A program made the translations under genes and the position numbers. From assembly GCA_026874595.1 (NCBI GenBank), contig CM049309.1:75314426-75378425 (forward strand): a DNA stretch of 64,000 bases, in the 5' to 3' direction. Shown in pieces: positions 11,393 through 21,989 of the stretch. This DNA is from Sipunculus nudus (taxonomy: Eukaryota > Annelida > Sipuncula > Golfingiida > Sipunculidae). The notes below the pieces were generated by a model that saw only the letters and a list, made by a program, of their open reading frames with translations, was not told the DNA's origin and did not search any database. Each line of letters opens with the position of its first letter. Position 1 is the first letter of the stretch.

Positions 11393-12018
11393 TATAATCC
11401 GTTCCAGCACCCCTGTCCACCTGTTTTTTCGCGATTATCTCTACATAAGACAAACTTGCAAAACAAAATTTGCACCAATGGCATAAAGAGGCAAAAGCGT
11501 AATTTTTGGTACCTTACCTAATCAAAATATATATATTATTCACTTTACGGCCTGGTTGACATATCTCATATATATCCGTGGTTCATGGCGTCCCTAATAA
11601 GTGGCCATTGTTTATCCTCCATGGATATGGAGATAAATTAATGTGACGTAACAGTGAAGCGCGTGCACGCGGAGAATACAATTCTCGCTGTAAACAGGGG
11701 TCGGCAGATCTTGATTATTGGTCCCATGAATATGGGCGCCTCTTTAGTACGTCACGTCTATTATGACGTCATCACTAATCCCTGTTATGCCCATTTCACA
11801 GATTAGTGGCAAGATGTCGCTAAAGAATAGACTAGTTACTCATAAAATGGTTTTAAATTGTTTATAGGAAAATAACATAAGGTAGGTTATTATTTCCATA
11901 TTAGTTAATTACGCTTTTTCCTCTTTCTTCCCCAAGGTCAAACAGTTCTGGCGTTCTTTGATTCACAGATAACTAATCGCGAAAAAACAGGTGGACAGGG
12001 GTACTGGAACGGACTATA
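11393..12018. mobile_element. MITE-like element with about 46-48-bp TIRs
   Basis: The left arm (11393-11440) and right arm (11973-12018) are inverted copies across about 46-48 bases. The core shared by both is CCTGTCCACCTGTTTTTTCG, with only a few mismatches elsewhere. TATA-like sequence flanks the termini, so a TA target is possible. The 530-bp interior has no transposase frame. Superfamily cannot be assigned from the termini by eye. Confidence 0.65.
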
Positions 12019-12891
12019 GTTACAGATTTGTTGTACTGACAAAGCGCGAGCTCGACTCAAATTTTGGTGATCGACATATATATTCTCATTATTCAAATGA
12101 AAAAGAATACCGAAAAACATCAAGAATCTACCGAAATACAATGAAAGGTAGGCCTACATTCTTGAATTATTAAGCTGTTCATTAAAGTAAAAGGGAAGAT
12201 GCATCTTTTGGTAATTATTAAAACAAATAAGAAAAATTCACTTGGAATCACACATGCATGAGATAGTATATGGGACTTGTATATTCTATGGTTAATGTGT
12301 GACTTAATGACCACCATGAATAAGTAATAATAAGAATACGATCATTACACTGTTTATTTCAACAATACACAAGATAAATAATATTCATTGACAATATATA
12401 ATAATATACGAAGTGTTAACTTTCAATAGTTATAGTTAAAGTAAAATTAATACTTACTTTATTACAGATTAAAGGATATTATTTTCATGTAAATAATATC
12501 TGGATGTATCGCATGCAGTGTCTTTTTTTTTACTAAAAACAAATACAACATTTATCAAACAAATTCACCATAAGATTTTATTGACAGTTCTCATTGTCAT
12601 ATATACAATATACTTAAATTATTACATACGGAACATGAAAGTTAAAAGGAAGATTTAAAAAAAGTATTGCCATAGGCCTATGAAACTTGAACTTGGAGAG
12701 CGGCACATTTTATTTTACCCTCCAAGAGAAGCCAAGAAAGGAATACTGGCAGAACAGTGGGATTTGGGCCGCTCATACAGGTCTTACCCACCAGTATATA
12801 GTATATGTCTTATACATGTACATAAATGACCTGTGTGGCGGTTTTGACCCCACCATACTTGGGTTTTGTTACTTAAATGATATTATTTTGT

Positions 12892-12897
<6 letters not shown>
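12019..12897. other. Unrecognised AT-rich sequence inside the insertion
   Basis: No gene, terminal repeats or family-like blocks seen. AT-rich with several direct-stop frames. Confidence 0.4.
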
Positions 12898-12944
<47 letters not shown>

Positions 12945-12976
12945 CATCTATAAACACACACATATATATATATATA

Positions 12977-13023
<47 letters not shown>
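12898..13023. repeat. TA microsatellite
   Basis: A compound (TA)n/CATA tract of about 125 bp within the 9.5-14.2 kb insertion. Confidence 0.95.
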
Positions 13024-13025
<2 letters not shown>

Positions 13026-13289
13026 ACTGGTCAAACCATATCTTTTAACAAAATAAAAAAGATTTAGGACTCTCATAGATAATATCCGTATCATACATGC
13101 ATTGAATTTTTTTTCTTCTTGTGTATAAACAGGGTGGTTCCTATTTAAAATATCAATATACATACAGACAATCTTTAAAAATGATTTCAATTTCTGTTAC
13201 ACGCCTGTTTTATTCAATAATTCACTCAGTATATTCAATTTAGTTAACATACTTGATATATATAATTAACCATTTTGTGATGTTCACAC

Positions 13290-14160
13290 GTCATCTGTGA
13301 TTTAAATGCCCATATTTACAGGAATTCTGTAAAATAAATGTCCCTCTGTGCCATGGTTTTGGCCATGATCTGTGAAAGGTCAAGGTCACAAAAACCCCAA
13401 AAATAGTTTTTTTCCCTCATATCATTGTTAATTTAAGTCGTATCTACTTCAACCCTAGCCCATTTTCATTGTCATTCCCAGGCCTTTCTTTTGGTGTGTA
13501 GATGCCTCAAATTTGCTGTAACCTTAATTACGCATTTTGGGGGGAAATTCATGATCGGGTCTTATTTTTCTAACTTTGGGAGTTTTAAAGCTAGAGAGGT
13601 CTAGTTTTTTTGCATCAGGTAACATACAAGAAGAGTTATTTGATTATATTACAAGTCATCATGTCAAACGAGATATTTCGAGATATCGCTTAGTAATAGC
13701 ATGAGTCCACAAGTAAGCAGGAATCATTTTGAAACTGATATATCTTATATCTTACAGTATTATCCCAAAGCAGTTTTCCATTTTCCGGATATGGCCGCTA
13801 GGGGGCGCTTGATGCGAACCTCCCCAACATATCATGTTTTAGCCATATCTCAGAAATAATCAGCCTCAATTACATAAACTATAGCTTATTTTCTTCGTCT
13901 GAGTATTCTCCATAACCAGGTAAAGTCCTCTGGTGTCAATCTTGTGTCACTTTGTCAGTATGTCTGTCTGTTTGTCAGTTAATGTAAGCTGTCTCTGCTT
14001 TCATGTTTTTATTTGAGATATATGTCGTTGAACAGGCCACAGAATTCGAGAAATCACTCTAAAAGTAAGTAAAAAATATAGAAAACCGACAGTTTGATCT
14101 TTCTGTCCGTCTGTCTATCATTTTAAAATTCCGGCAAGCGTTCGACCTATGGTCGTCTAG
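13290..14160 (+). repeat. 3' module of the Helentron-like element
   Basis: After unrecognised sequence at 13024-13290, family-like blocks resume: AAAGGTCAAGGTCAC near 13376-13389, a CTCF-like core at 13792-13810, and short TGTC runs near 13960 and 14105. The module ends with the diagnostic TTCCGGCAAG, hairpin and TCTAG. It gives a reference 3' end to compare with 26791-26821. Confidence 0.6.
13792..13810 (+). promoter_or_regulatory. CTCF-like motif 3 in the 9.5-14.2 kb element
   Basis: TGGCCGCTAGGGGGCGCTT is the closest match in the window to the CTCF core consensus, differing at only about two positions. Confidence 0.5.
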
Positions 14161-14494
14161 TTTCTTATTTACATTTTGACGGGTTCACTGTTATAACATC
14201 ATTCGCTGCCAACAGAATTTAAGCGCCTATGTAAATATGAAAGTTCTAAATATGACATGCAGACAACTACTTGATATATTTCGCTTCCTTGAAATATTTC
14301 AGAAACCTAGACAGAGAAAAACGATATAATCGAAAAGCATATATTTATATATAATCTTACCACATTCAGCTGATGATCGGGTCGCATCCCGTGAAACAGA
14401 CTGTTGTGAATTTACAGTGTTGTTTTTCTTCAGCGTTATATCGCTCTGGCCTAGTTTTTAAGGCCATAGAGCACTTTACAACGGAGGTTAACTC

Positions 14495-14496
<2 letters not shown>

Positions 14497-14544
<48 letters not shown>
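14497..14544. repeat. TA microsatellite
   Basis: A (TA)n run at the inner edge of the right foldback arm of copy B. Confidence 0.95.
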
Positions 14545-14546
<2 letters not shown>

Positions 14547-14990
14547 GTTTTAACGGTGTTCCTCAGTGCTGTTTGCAAGGAGGTGCAGAACATACATTAT
14601 TAAACAGATATATATTGATTATGCATATATCAGTTGGCCTGTTGTGTAGTCTGTGAATCAGATCCGTAAGATTTATTATGTCGTACGTACGAGTTAAAAT
14701 GTCGTACGTCGAGATAATATTTCGTACATTTGAGATAAAATGTTGTACGTACGAGATAATATGTCGTACTTACGAAATAACATGTCGTATGTACGAGATA
14801 GTATATCGTACGTACGAGACAATATGTCGTACGTACGAGATAATATGTCGTACGTACGAGATAATATGTCGCACGTACGAGATAGTATGTACGACATACT
14901 ATCTCGTACGTAAGAGATGATTAATATATTTTTTCTTTTTAGAGGTGGCAGCAATACGCTTCCGTACCTTTCCATATATCTCATAGTTCG
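14545..14990 (-). repeat. Right foldback arm of copy B
   Basis: Inverted relative to the left arm at about 8290-8600, from the AACGGTG/TTGCAAGGAGG blocks through the minisatellite to the AGAGGTGGCAGCAATACGC block. It is more complete on its inner side than the right arm of copy A. Confidence 0.7.
14676..14911 (-). repeat. CGTACGTACG minisatellite, right arm of copy B
   Basis: About eleven units of 21 bp (TGTCGTACGTACGAGATAATA type), the longest run of this minisatellite in the window. It ends in a perfect hairpin: 18-base arms at 14873-14890 and 14894-14911 around a 3-base loop, where unit orientation flips. Confidence 0.9.
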
Positions 14991-15231
14991 GGCATTAAAA
15001 CACCAACGATGTTTAATTTAATTGACGATGTTAAAATGTTAGATATACCGACCTTTTATCACGTGATAAATAAGTTTTTTGTCTGAACCAAAAATTTTTA
15101 TATTTATATACGTCACCATAGTTTATGTACACCTGCACGAAATTTTATGTTTTATCACAGGAAAAAATAAAAGTTAATAAAATTAACAATATATTTTTAT
15201 CCAATGACAGAGTCAGTAAATATTTACTCAC

Positions 15232-15295
15232 AATACGCGTCAGTCAGGGCAACCAGGCAGACACACGCAACCAAACCTACGAGCACCGTCTTCAT
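15232..15295 (-). CDS. Signal-peptide first exon (b) of galaxin-like gene
   Basis: ATG at 15295-15293 opens 21 codons plus one nt, then donor GTGAGT (plus 15226-15231). The peptide MKTVLVGLVACVCLVAL-TDAY is a clear secretory signal. It has the same phase as exon a, so it can join the galaxin exon at 1951-2210, though across about 13 kb that include the transposon insertion. No closer galaxin exon exists in copy B, because the duplicated block starts past that exon. It is therefore either an alternative first exon or an orphan. The 112-codon minus frame at 15240-15578 is a shadow in another phase. Confidence 0.6.
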
Positions 15296-15378
15296 TTTTG
15301 TGAATATTTACGGCCTCACTGGAGAACTCTCTTGCACTTGAGAACGCAGCAACTCTGGTCACATGTACAGTTACACGT

Positions 15379-15388
15379 CTTTTATATA
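15379..15388 (-). promoter_or_regulatory. TATA box of first exon b
   Basis: CTTTTATATA on plus is TATATAAAAG on minus, 84 bases upstream of the ATG. This leaves a 5'UTR of roughly 55 nt if transcription starts about 30 bases downstream. Confidence 0.55.
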
Positions 15389-16275
15389 CATAAAGAAGCA
15401 GGATGTTCCGTAATATTAATGAGACTTGCCTCGATCTGGCATTCATTTTTTTGTATGATTCATTGTAAACTGAATATAATAGATGTCCTCGAACGACCCG
15501 GATGCTTGATACGCTTGAAATCACTTTATGTCTACCATACAGGGTTCGATGGAATTTTCCACGATTCTTATCTGGCATGTAGAGCCCATATTTACAGCGA
15601 TTAATTAACTGAAAATGTACGCAAAATGTTGAAACTTTTGCCTTAAATTGACATATGTCTGGATATCAATAGTATATAAACATATGCTATATAAATGATG
15701 TCTTAGGGTCTCAGGGTTGACTCCTATTACAGGGTACCTATAACTATCACTATTGCTTCTTAATCCATATGTTGTAATTACTGTTAAAACATTTTTTTTA
15801 TCTATTACTGCAACTTTTTCTATTACTTAACTTCTGTTAGCATTATTTTTACTTGAATATCGAATGGTGGGATGTGCATACCAGTACCTGGTCCTCTATA
15901 TCTTACCCCATCCCACCCCCTCTGGTGAAACGTTTAACTTATTCATGTATTGACATTATAACCAAATGTTGTTCTTAACTAAAATGAAACTAAAAAATAG
16001 AAATCCTTCACTTAAAATCCTTTAAATAAATACGTTATTACTGTTGAGTGCTTGATTCTTTCTTTCCATTAAGTTCATGATCAGTACAATATAAACCTGT
16101 TCCGATATGTTAACATTCATCACAGTTTATCACATTTTCTTATATTTTCCATTAATTAAACATTTCACGAAATTTTATGTTTTATCACAGGAAAAAATAA
16201 AAGTTAATAAAATTAACAATATATTTTTATCCAAACAGTTTAATTAAATGACAGAGTCAGTAAATATTTACTCAC

Positions 16276-16339
16276 AATACGCGTCAGTCAGGGCAACCAG
16301 GCAGACACACGCAACCAAACCTACGAGCACCGTCTTCAT
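16276..16339 (-). CDS. Signal-peptide first exon (c) of galaxin-like gene
   Basis: Identical in coding sequence to exon b (ATG at 16339-16337, donor GTGAGT at plus 16270-16275). It is the furthest upstream of three candidate first exons of the same phase. No galaxin-type terminal exon lies between it and exon b. Confidence 0.6.
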
Positions 16340-16422
16340 TTTTGTGAATATTTACGGCCTCACTGGAGAACTCTCTTGCACTTGAGAACGCAGCAACTCT
16401 GGTCACATGTACAGTTACACGT

Positions 16423-16432
16423 CTTTTATATA
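16423..16432 (-). promoter_or_regulatory. TATA box of first exon c
   Basis: TATATAAAAG on the minus strand, 84 bases upstream of the ATG, duplicated with the exon. Confidence 0.55.
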
Positions 16433-17209
16433 CATAAAGAGGCAGGATGTTCCGTAATATTAATGAGACTTGCCTCGATCTGGCATTCATTTTTTTGTAT
16501 GATTCATTGTAAACTGAATATAATAGATGTCCTCGAACGACCCGGATGCTTGATACGCTTGAAATCACTTTATGTCTACCATACAGGGTTCGATGGAATT
16601 TTCCACGATTCTTATCTGGCATGTAGAGCCCATATTTACAGCGATTAATTAACTGAAAATGTACGCAAAATGTTGAAACTTTTGCCTTAAATTGACATAT
16701 GTCTGGATATCAATAGTATATAAACATATGCTATATAAATGATGTCTTAGGGTCTCAGGGTTGACTCCTATTACAGGGTACCTATAACTATCACTATTGC
16801 TTCTTAATCCATATGTTGTAATTACTGTTAAAACATTTTTTTTATCTATTACTGCAACTTTTTCTATTACTTAACTTCTGTTAGCATTATTTTTACTTGA
16901 ATATCGAATGGTGGGATGTGCATACCAGTACCTGGTCCTCTATATCTTACCCCATCCCACCCCCTCTGGTGAAACGTTTAACTTATTCATGTATTGACAT
17001 TATAACCAAATGTTGTTCTTAACTAAAATGAAACTAAAAAATAGAAATCCTTCACTTAAAATCCTTTAAATAAATACGTTATTACTGTTGAGTGCTTGAT
17101 TCTTTCTTTCCATTAAGTTCATGATCAGTACAATATAAACCTGTTCCGATATGTTAACATTCATCACAGTTTATCACATTTTCTTATATTTTCCATTAAT
17201 TAAACATTT

Positions 17210-19532
17210 CACAAAATGTTCGATAGTGAATTAAATAATCAATTTTATGTTAAGTACAGCTTTCAAATAAGAAGAGTAAGGTTTAAAATAATCCCGAAAT
17301 AAAAACTAAATTACTTCCCAATTAGTCCTGTTAGCTTCTCACGCAGAGGGTATTCATTGCAGTCATCCCACTCATCCGTCCGTCTAACCGCTGCTTTTAT
17401 GGCAAGGTTTTCTGAGCATGACTACCAGGGTGGACACCGAGCAAAACATTTTAATCAAACAGTGAGAGCGTGGTATTGAATTGTGCGTGCAGCCCAAATG
17501 ATACAAATGCGCAATCCCCTCTCGTTGGTTTAATTACGCCGAGACACAAGCTCTCGTTGGCTCTATTCTTGGCCCTATGCACGAACGGGTGTTAATTAGA
17601 CAAAAGACAGCGGGAGTCGAATGTAAAATGGTTAGCTGATTTCATAATCTGATACGAAGCTCTTATTGGTCTGATTGCAATATTTTGCTCTGTGCACACC
17701 CTGGTTTTCGAACCCAGGGAACCTTGCCATACAAAGCAGCGGTTACACGAAAACGTTAAAGATGTCTGGGATGACAGCTGTGTACATCGGCTGCGTGAGG
17801 AGCGTAGTAGCAATCAAATCCAACCTATTTCTGTTTGGCAAAACACAGAATTTGTTGATTTTGTGTACAACACCAATGTATTGCCTCTCGTTAGATCATT
17901 TAATTTATCTTCAGCAGATTTTTTAGCGTAGTGTGTCGTCGTCCTTCGTCTGTACATTAACCCATAATATCTCTAAAACGGTATGCGATAACATCATCAA
18001 ATGTTTTGCAAAAAAACAGTATTATAAAAAAAAAAGATTGAGCTATTTTTTCTATTTGCATTGACTTAAATTTTATAGGGAAAAGGCTAAAAATATTTTT
18101 AAAATCTTCTTCTCCAAAACTGGTAGCCAATTGAACAATATTCCAAAGAAATTATCCCAGTCTCAAGTTGGTTCAAATAGTTCCAGTTCGGTGATTTTTT
18201 GGCCGAGTTATAGGAAGCTGAACTTCGTCATTTAGCCAAAAAAGCATAAAAATTACAACTAAGAAACGGCTGGAGCTATCTTCGCAAAATTTTATGCAAA
18301 ATTATTCTTGAGTGGCCTTTATTCAAGTATACTTAAATTATATTTGGCTGAATTTTATTTAACAGTGCAAGGATTGGTAAACAAACCTAGTAGTAACAGA
18401 CAGAGCTGTGTGATATATAGGCGGAGCTGTACAGGTAACATAAATAATCGGTGTCCTTATCCAGCTTATATAGTACAAATCCCTGAAAAAAAAATTAGCT
18501 TTTTATAGGTCTCTGTTTTTATTCCAAACATTTTTTTTTACTTTAAATATTATGAATATGTAAATATGAAAAAAGCACTGTAGCCAAAGTCGTTAAGTAT
18601 GTGTAAACAGATTTGGCAACAGGCTAAAATTTTGTCTGTATTAATTTATCGCTTTGGCAGACTGTCAGCTGAATCAGATTAAATCAGTCAGTGCAGCCAG
18701 TTACATGTAATTTTTTATGGCTTTCTTGTACACAAGACGGGTTTCGCCACCTACAACAATGTTTGCACACGCAGTGTATGTCCCTGCTTATTTCTCAGGA
18801 GGGATTTGACATGTCAGCCTGAACTTGTGCATGTCCATACATCTCGAATAGTTTCGTTGTATAGAAGACTTGTGGCGCGATCTGCTATTGTCTTTGGGTT
18901 TCATGCATCTGTGTACATAGTTCAAGAGTGGACTGAAATATTTGCCAGAAACTTTGCATGTCCAAACATATTCGATGGATTCCTCATATCATTTCACCTC
19001 ACTTTTATCCCTGTTTATCTTGAAGAAACTGGACAACCATCTACTTTTATCATGTTGCTTAATACATCTGCCTTTTATTTCAGTAATTCAAAGTATTCTA
19101 TTAGCAAATTGTAAATGCATGTACTAAAGATTTGATCTACATTATCAAAGTATTTATATAGTCAGTCAAAAGAGATATCCATTTATTGTCAAGCTACATG
19201 AACCGAATAAGGAAAAAAAAAGATTTTGACCATATTTGTCCTATATATTTCTAAAGAACGAATGTTCGATATTCCCACATTCATTTAAGTATATTTCACT
19301 CGTGATTTTGTTGACACATTTTTTTTGCATCAATACAATGTTCGCATGAATGGGTATTTTTGCTCAGTAAGACAGTTAGCTTTTGTGTCCATGAAAGAGC
19401 ATTATAGTCAACATATCAATTTACTACTAATAATGACTGATCCGTTTTAGCTATAAGCTGACTGTACATGATCTGAGCTATAGTGATTAACCTTTCTCCG
19501 TCCGGTTGCTCGGCTGTATGTCTGTTAAAAGG
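17210..19532. other. Unrecognised sequence, no supported gene
   Basis: Short open frames here (for example 18806-19114 plus and 17592-17813 minus) show no family motif, no repeats and no convincing splice context. A perfect 7-bp-stem hairpin (ACCCTGG/CCAGGGT) lies near 17697-17720. Otherwise I see nothing. Confidence 0.45.
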
Positions 19533-19895
19533 GCCAAATCGTAACTGTTGGACCTAGAAACTTCTAAATGTACCTCAAGTGAGGTCCCAGGCAAATCTTC
19601 TGGGAAACATGAAATTAGGTCATGGTAACCTATATTCTGGGACCTGTGTCCCGAAAACATGGTTTTGAGCACCCAGAGGGTCAGACGGGCACAAATCGTA
19701 TCCATTAGGCCTAGAATCCAATTATCTAACAGAGCATTCAATTCAGGCAGGTCCTAGGCAAATGTTCTTGGAAAAATGAAATTAGGTCACTGTGACCTAT
19801 ATTCTGCGACCTGTATGAAATATGCCCTATGAGCGCCCTGAATGTCAGATGAGCACTAATTGTTTCGGTTAAACCCTAGAATCTTCTAACGCAAC
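19533..19895. repeat. Diverged tandem repeat, period about 167 bp
   Basis: GGTCCCAGGCAAATCTTC at 19583 and GGTCCTAGGCAAATGTTC at 19750 start matching blocks. Both continue with GAAATTAGGTCA, CCTATATTCTG and GAGC-CCC-GA-GTCAGA. About two copies plus a fragment. The 84-codon minus frame across it is explained by the repeat. Confidence 0.65.
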
Positions 19896-20729
19896 ATCCG
19901 GGAAGTTTAGAGCCCGGCGCCGCCGCTATTTTGCACCGCCGCCAGCCTAGTTAAGATTAAGCTGGGCCAGCCGAGTTTATCATGAGGCGCCGCCGATATT
20001 TTATTTGCCAAATTGAGCCATTTTTGTGCAGCTCAGATTGGCTTGAGAAAAAAATAATACAAAAAGATAAATCTTTTACAATTTAAAATGCACAAAACAA
20101 ATGATCAGAATTGTTTTGTTTTGCTTTGTTTCTAGTCGCTGAAAGGAAACGGTGTAATTGTTTAGATATGAAAATGTTGGCTAATGAAATCACCAGGGTA
20201 AACTATATTCGATATTTATGTTAAATGTAAAATGGATACAATATGTTACACGCAATAAAGATAACTTGTTTAAATAAAAGGGATTCTTTGAAACATAAAA
20301 TGTTACTTTGTATTATAATATCGCCAAAAGGCCTTCAGGTCAGTTTAACCCAGACAACATTTTGCAAGGCGAGTCAAGCCACGAAACTAAACTTACTACT
20401 AAAGTCATCCGTCTTTTTGTCCAAGCCAGTCGCATTTGTGTTGCTAACTCGTCTCCGGGCTCTAGGGGAGTTCCTAGCCCTTTTACAACATAGTAACATT
20501 AGCCATAGGCTATTTTCACAGAAGATATATAATATTAGTTAAAAAAATGAGCGCCCGGTCAAATTCAGCTGAACGTCAGGGACCATAGGCCACTTGTTTT
20601 AATACCACCTAAGACAAAGATACGGAAGTAGTCTTTCTCCTAATAATTCGTCAGGGTACTCCCATATAAGGGACGCGTGTATCGGAAAATCTTGTTACAT
20701 CAGCTGTATAATAATTCGGCATGCTAATA
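19896..20729. other. Unrecognised sequence
   Basis: It starts with a short GC-rich patch (GCGCCGCCGCTATTTTG and a similar GCGCCGCCGATATTTTA about 75 bp later). Small overlapping plus-strand frames around 20243-20542 carry no recognisable domain. No gene called. Confidence 0.4.
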
Positions 20730-20796
20730 GGGGGGGGGGGGGGGGGGAGGAGAGAATGCGGAAGGAGAGAAAGAGACAGAGAGGGGGAGAGAGAGT
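20730..20796 (+). repeat. Poly-G and purine-rich tract
   Basis: An 18-base G run followed by about 48 bases of almost pure A/G. Such tracts can form G-rich or triplex structures and are length-variable. Confidence 0.85.
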
Positions 20797-20849
20797 TATA
20801 TAGTTATATATAATATATATATATATATAATACTAGTATGGGGACTCGA

Positions 20850-20903
20850 ATGGGCTTAAATGGACAGATAAATCATGAATGAAGTATACTCTTTATAATC
20901 CAG

Positions 20904-20970
<67 letters not shown>

Positions 20971-21078
20971 ATAGGACTTACTAGCTAAATAACTACATAC
21001 GCAAATATTCACTTGAAGATAAAGAGTACTTCATTCATGATTTATCTGTTCATGATTTATCTGTCCATTTGAGCCAAC
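20850..21078. repeat. Inverted repeat around a long TA tract
   Basis: ATGGACAGATAAATCATGAA and what follows at about 20860-20911 is inverted at about 21008-21066, flanking a (TA)n run at 20908-20967. The right arm contains a 15-bp direct duplication (TTCATGATTTATCTG). It resembles a small hairpin MITE with an expanded TA centre. Confidence 0.6.
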
Positions 21079-21453
21079 ATATTATCCACGTTGATAAAAA
21101 CAATGAATAATTTACCCCCTCTGTTAAAATCATTCATGATTTACCCATGCTGTTAAAAACCATGCATGAATAATTTAGACTGTATGTTACGTCGATTCTG
21201 AAGATCAATCATCGAGCAGCCACCGGGAGCAGCCGACAAACACAGCACGAGACACCAGCTGTCCTTATGTATGGAAGCAGAGCAGACCAGAGCACACCGA
21301 GTAAGCGCGCGGTAGCTAGCATGACGCCGTTATATAGCAGAGTGTATCACATATGACTGAAAAATCACGGAGATTCCTGCGACGTGAAACAAACTTTTCA
21401 AAGTTTGAGGTAATTTGAGATTTAACGGATTGAATTTCACTTGTATGTGGCAG

Positions 21454-21504
21454 GAACAAGGAGCAACCTAGCCTGTACAGAAAAATCACTGCAGCTGTTA
21501 CAAG
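21454..21504 (+). other. Candidate 5'UTR exon of the receptor-like gene
   Basis: ACAAG|GTAAGG is a strong donor at 21504/21505. Upstream TGTATGTGGCAG could be an acceptor, making a 51-nt exon. Alternatively the exon starts at a transcription start somewhere in 21180-21450, a less AT-rich stretch. Non-coding either way. Confidence 0.35.
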
Positions 21505-21989
21505 GTAAGGAGGATCTAAATAATTGTAAACGTTAGACTCATTCGATTCAAGTTATTTGTAAACCAAAATATATCTCGAACTGTTTTTGTACTCTCTCTT
21601 GTGAATTAGAACGTTCGTTCCTACACAGCAGCTGCATAAAAATGATTGAAGCAACACAAAATTGCAAGGGGAAATATTTGTTTTATTTTGTCACCCATTC
21701 CCATTCACACAAGAAAACTATTCTGCTCTTTCCTCAATAAGTTGATTAGTTTACACTGTAGACTGGTCTAAAAATATTAAAGAAGCAAAGATCCACTGTC
21801 CTGATCAGCTATTTTATATTTGGGATTCTGAGTATCGTATTATATATAGTGCTACCGAACTATTATATCAATTCTCGACTTACAACAACAGTTTCACGTG
21901 TGCACTTTTGTCAGGTTATTATAGTTCTATAATTTAAATTTACTGACCGAATGTATACTTTAACCAATAAGTTTCTCGTTGCTCGGTGT

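Larger units (their letters stand above)
9485..14160 (+). mobile_element. 4.7-kb Helentron/HINE-like insertion in copy B
   Basis: The limits come from comparison with the empty site in copy A near 5187-5200. The 5' end is CTTGCCGGAATC-AAA-GATTTCGGCAAG (a hairpin, 9486-9512), followed by a TGTT-rich microsatellite. The 3' end has TTCCGGCAAG (14129-14138), a perfect inverse of the first ten bases of the 5' hairpin. Then come the hairpin CGACC-TAT-GGTCG (14143-14155) and the end TCTAG, abutting target TTT. A subterminal inverted repeat, a 3'-terminal hairpin and insertion into a T run fit the Helentron/HINE plan, but no Rep/helicase ORF is present, so it is non-autonomous if the class is right. 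The first about 350 bp nearly match the satellite monomer. The middle (about 10540-13290) is not family-like and contains a nested MITE. Class assignment is inference. Confidence 0.65.
6818..15350 (+). repeat. Segmental duplication, copy B (interrupted)
   Basis: Colinear with copy A (2832-6280), with the same order of landmarks: left foldback arm about 8290-8600, interior, right arm about 14545-14990, then the signal-peptide exon. It is interrupted by a 4.7-kb insertion at 9485-14160. It also carries about 375 bp at 7156-7535 and a small extra piece near 7980-8005 that A lacks. The homology to A ends in the 5'UTR and promoter of the signal-peptide exon. Confidence 0.85.
15136..16165 (+). repeat. 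Tandem duplication, unit 1
   Basis: From CACGAAATTTTATG, this 1.03-kb unit is repeated immediately downstream at 16166-17209. The units differ by a 14-bp indel (absent here at about 15203, present in unit 2 and copy A) and very few substitutions. Each unit carries a full promoter plus signal-peptide exon. Confidence 0.9.
16166..17209 (+). repeat. Tandem duplication, unit 2
   Basis: A near-identical repeat of 15136-16165, including promoter and exon. It keeps the 14-bp AACAGTTTAATTAA that unit 1 lacks, which copy A also has in closely similar form (ATAGTTTAATTAA). Unit 1 therefore probably lost it. The downstream edge is at ACATTTCAC-A near 17209. Confidence 0.9.

Noticed and set aside
14676-14911. 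A repeat array that might suggest CRISPR
   Set aside because: Units are contiguous 21-bp minisatellite copies without spacers, in clearly eukaryotic DNA.
15240-15578. A 112-codon minus-strand frame, also at 16284-16622
   Set aside because: It runs through the TATA box and 5'UTR and overlaps the signal exon in another frame. Its preservation is due to the recent tandem duplication.
17690-17725. GGGTTCGAAAACC on the minus strand, resembling a tRNA B box
   Set aside because: The hairpin has a 9-base loop and no properly spaced A box or cloverleaf.
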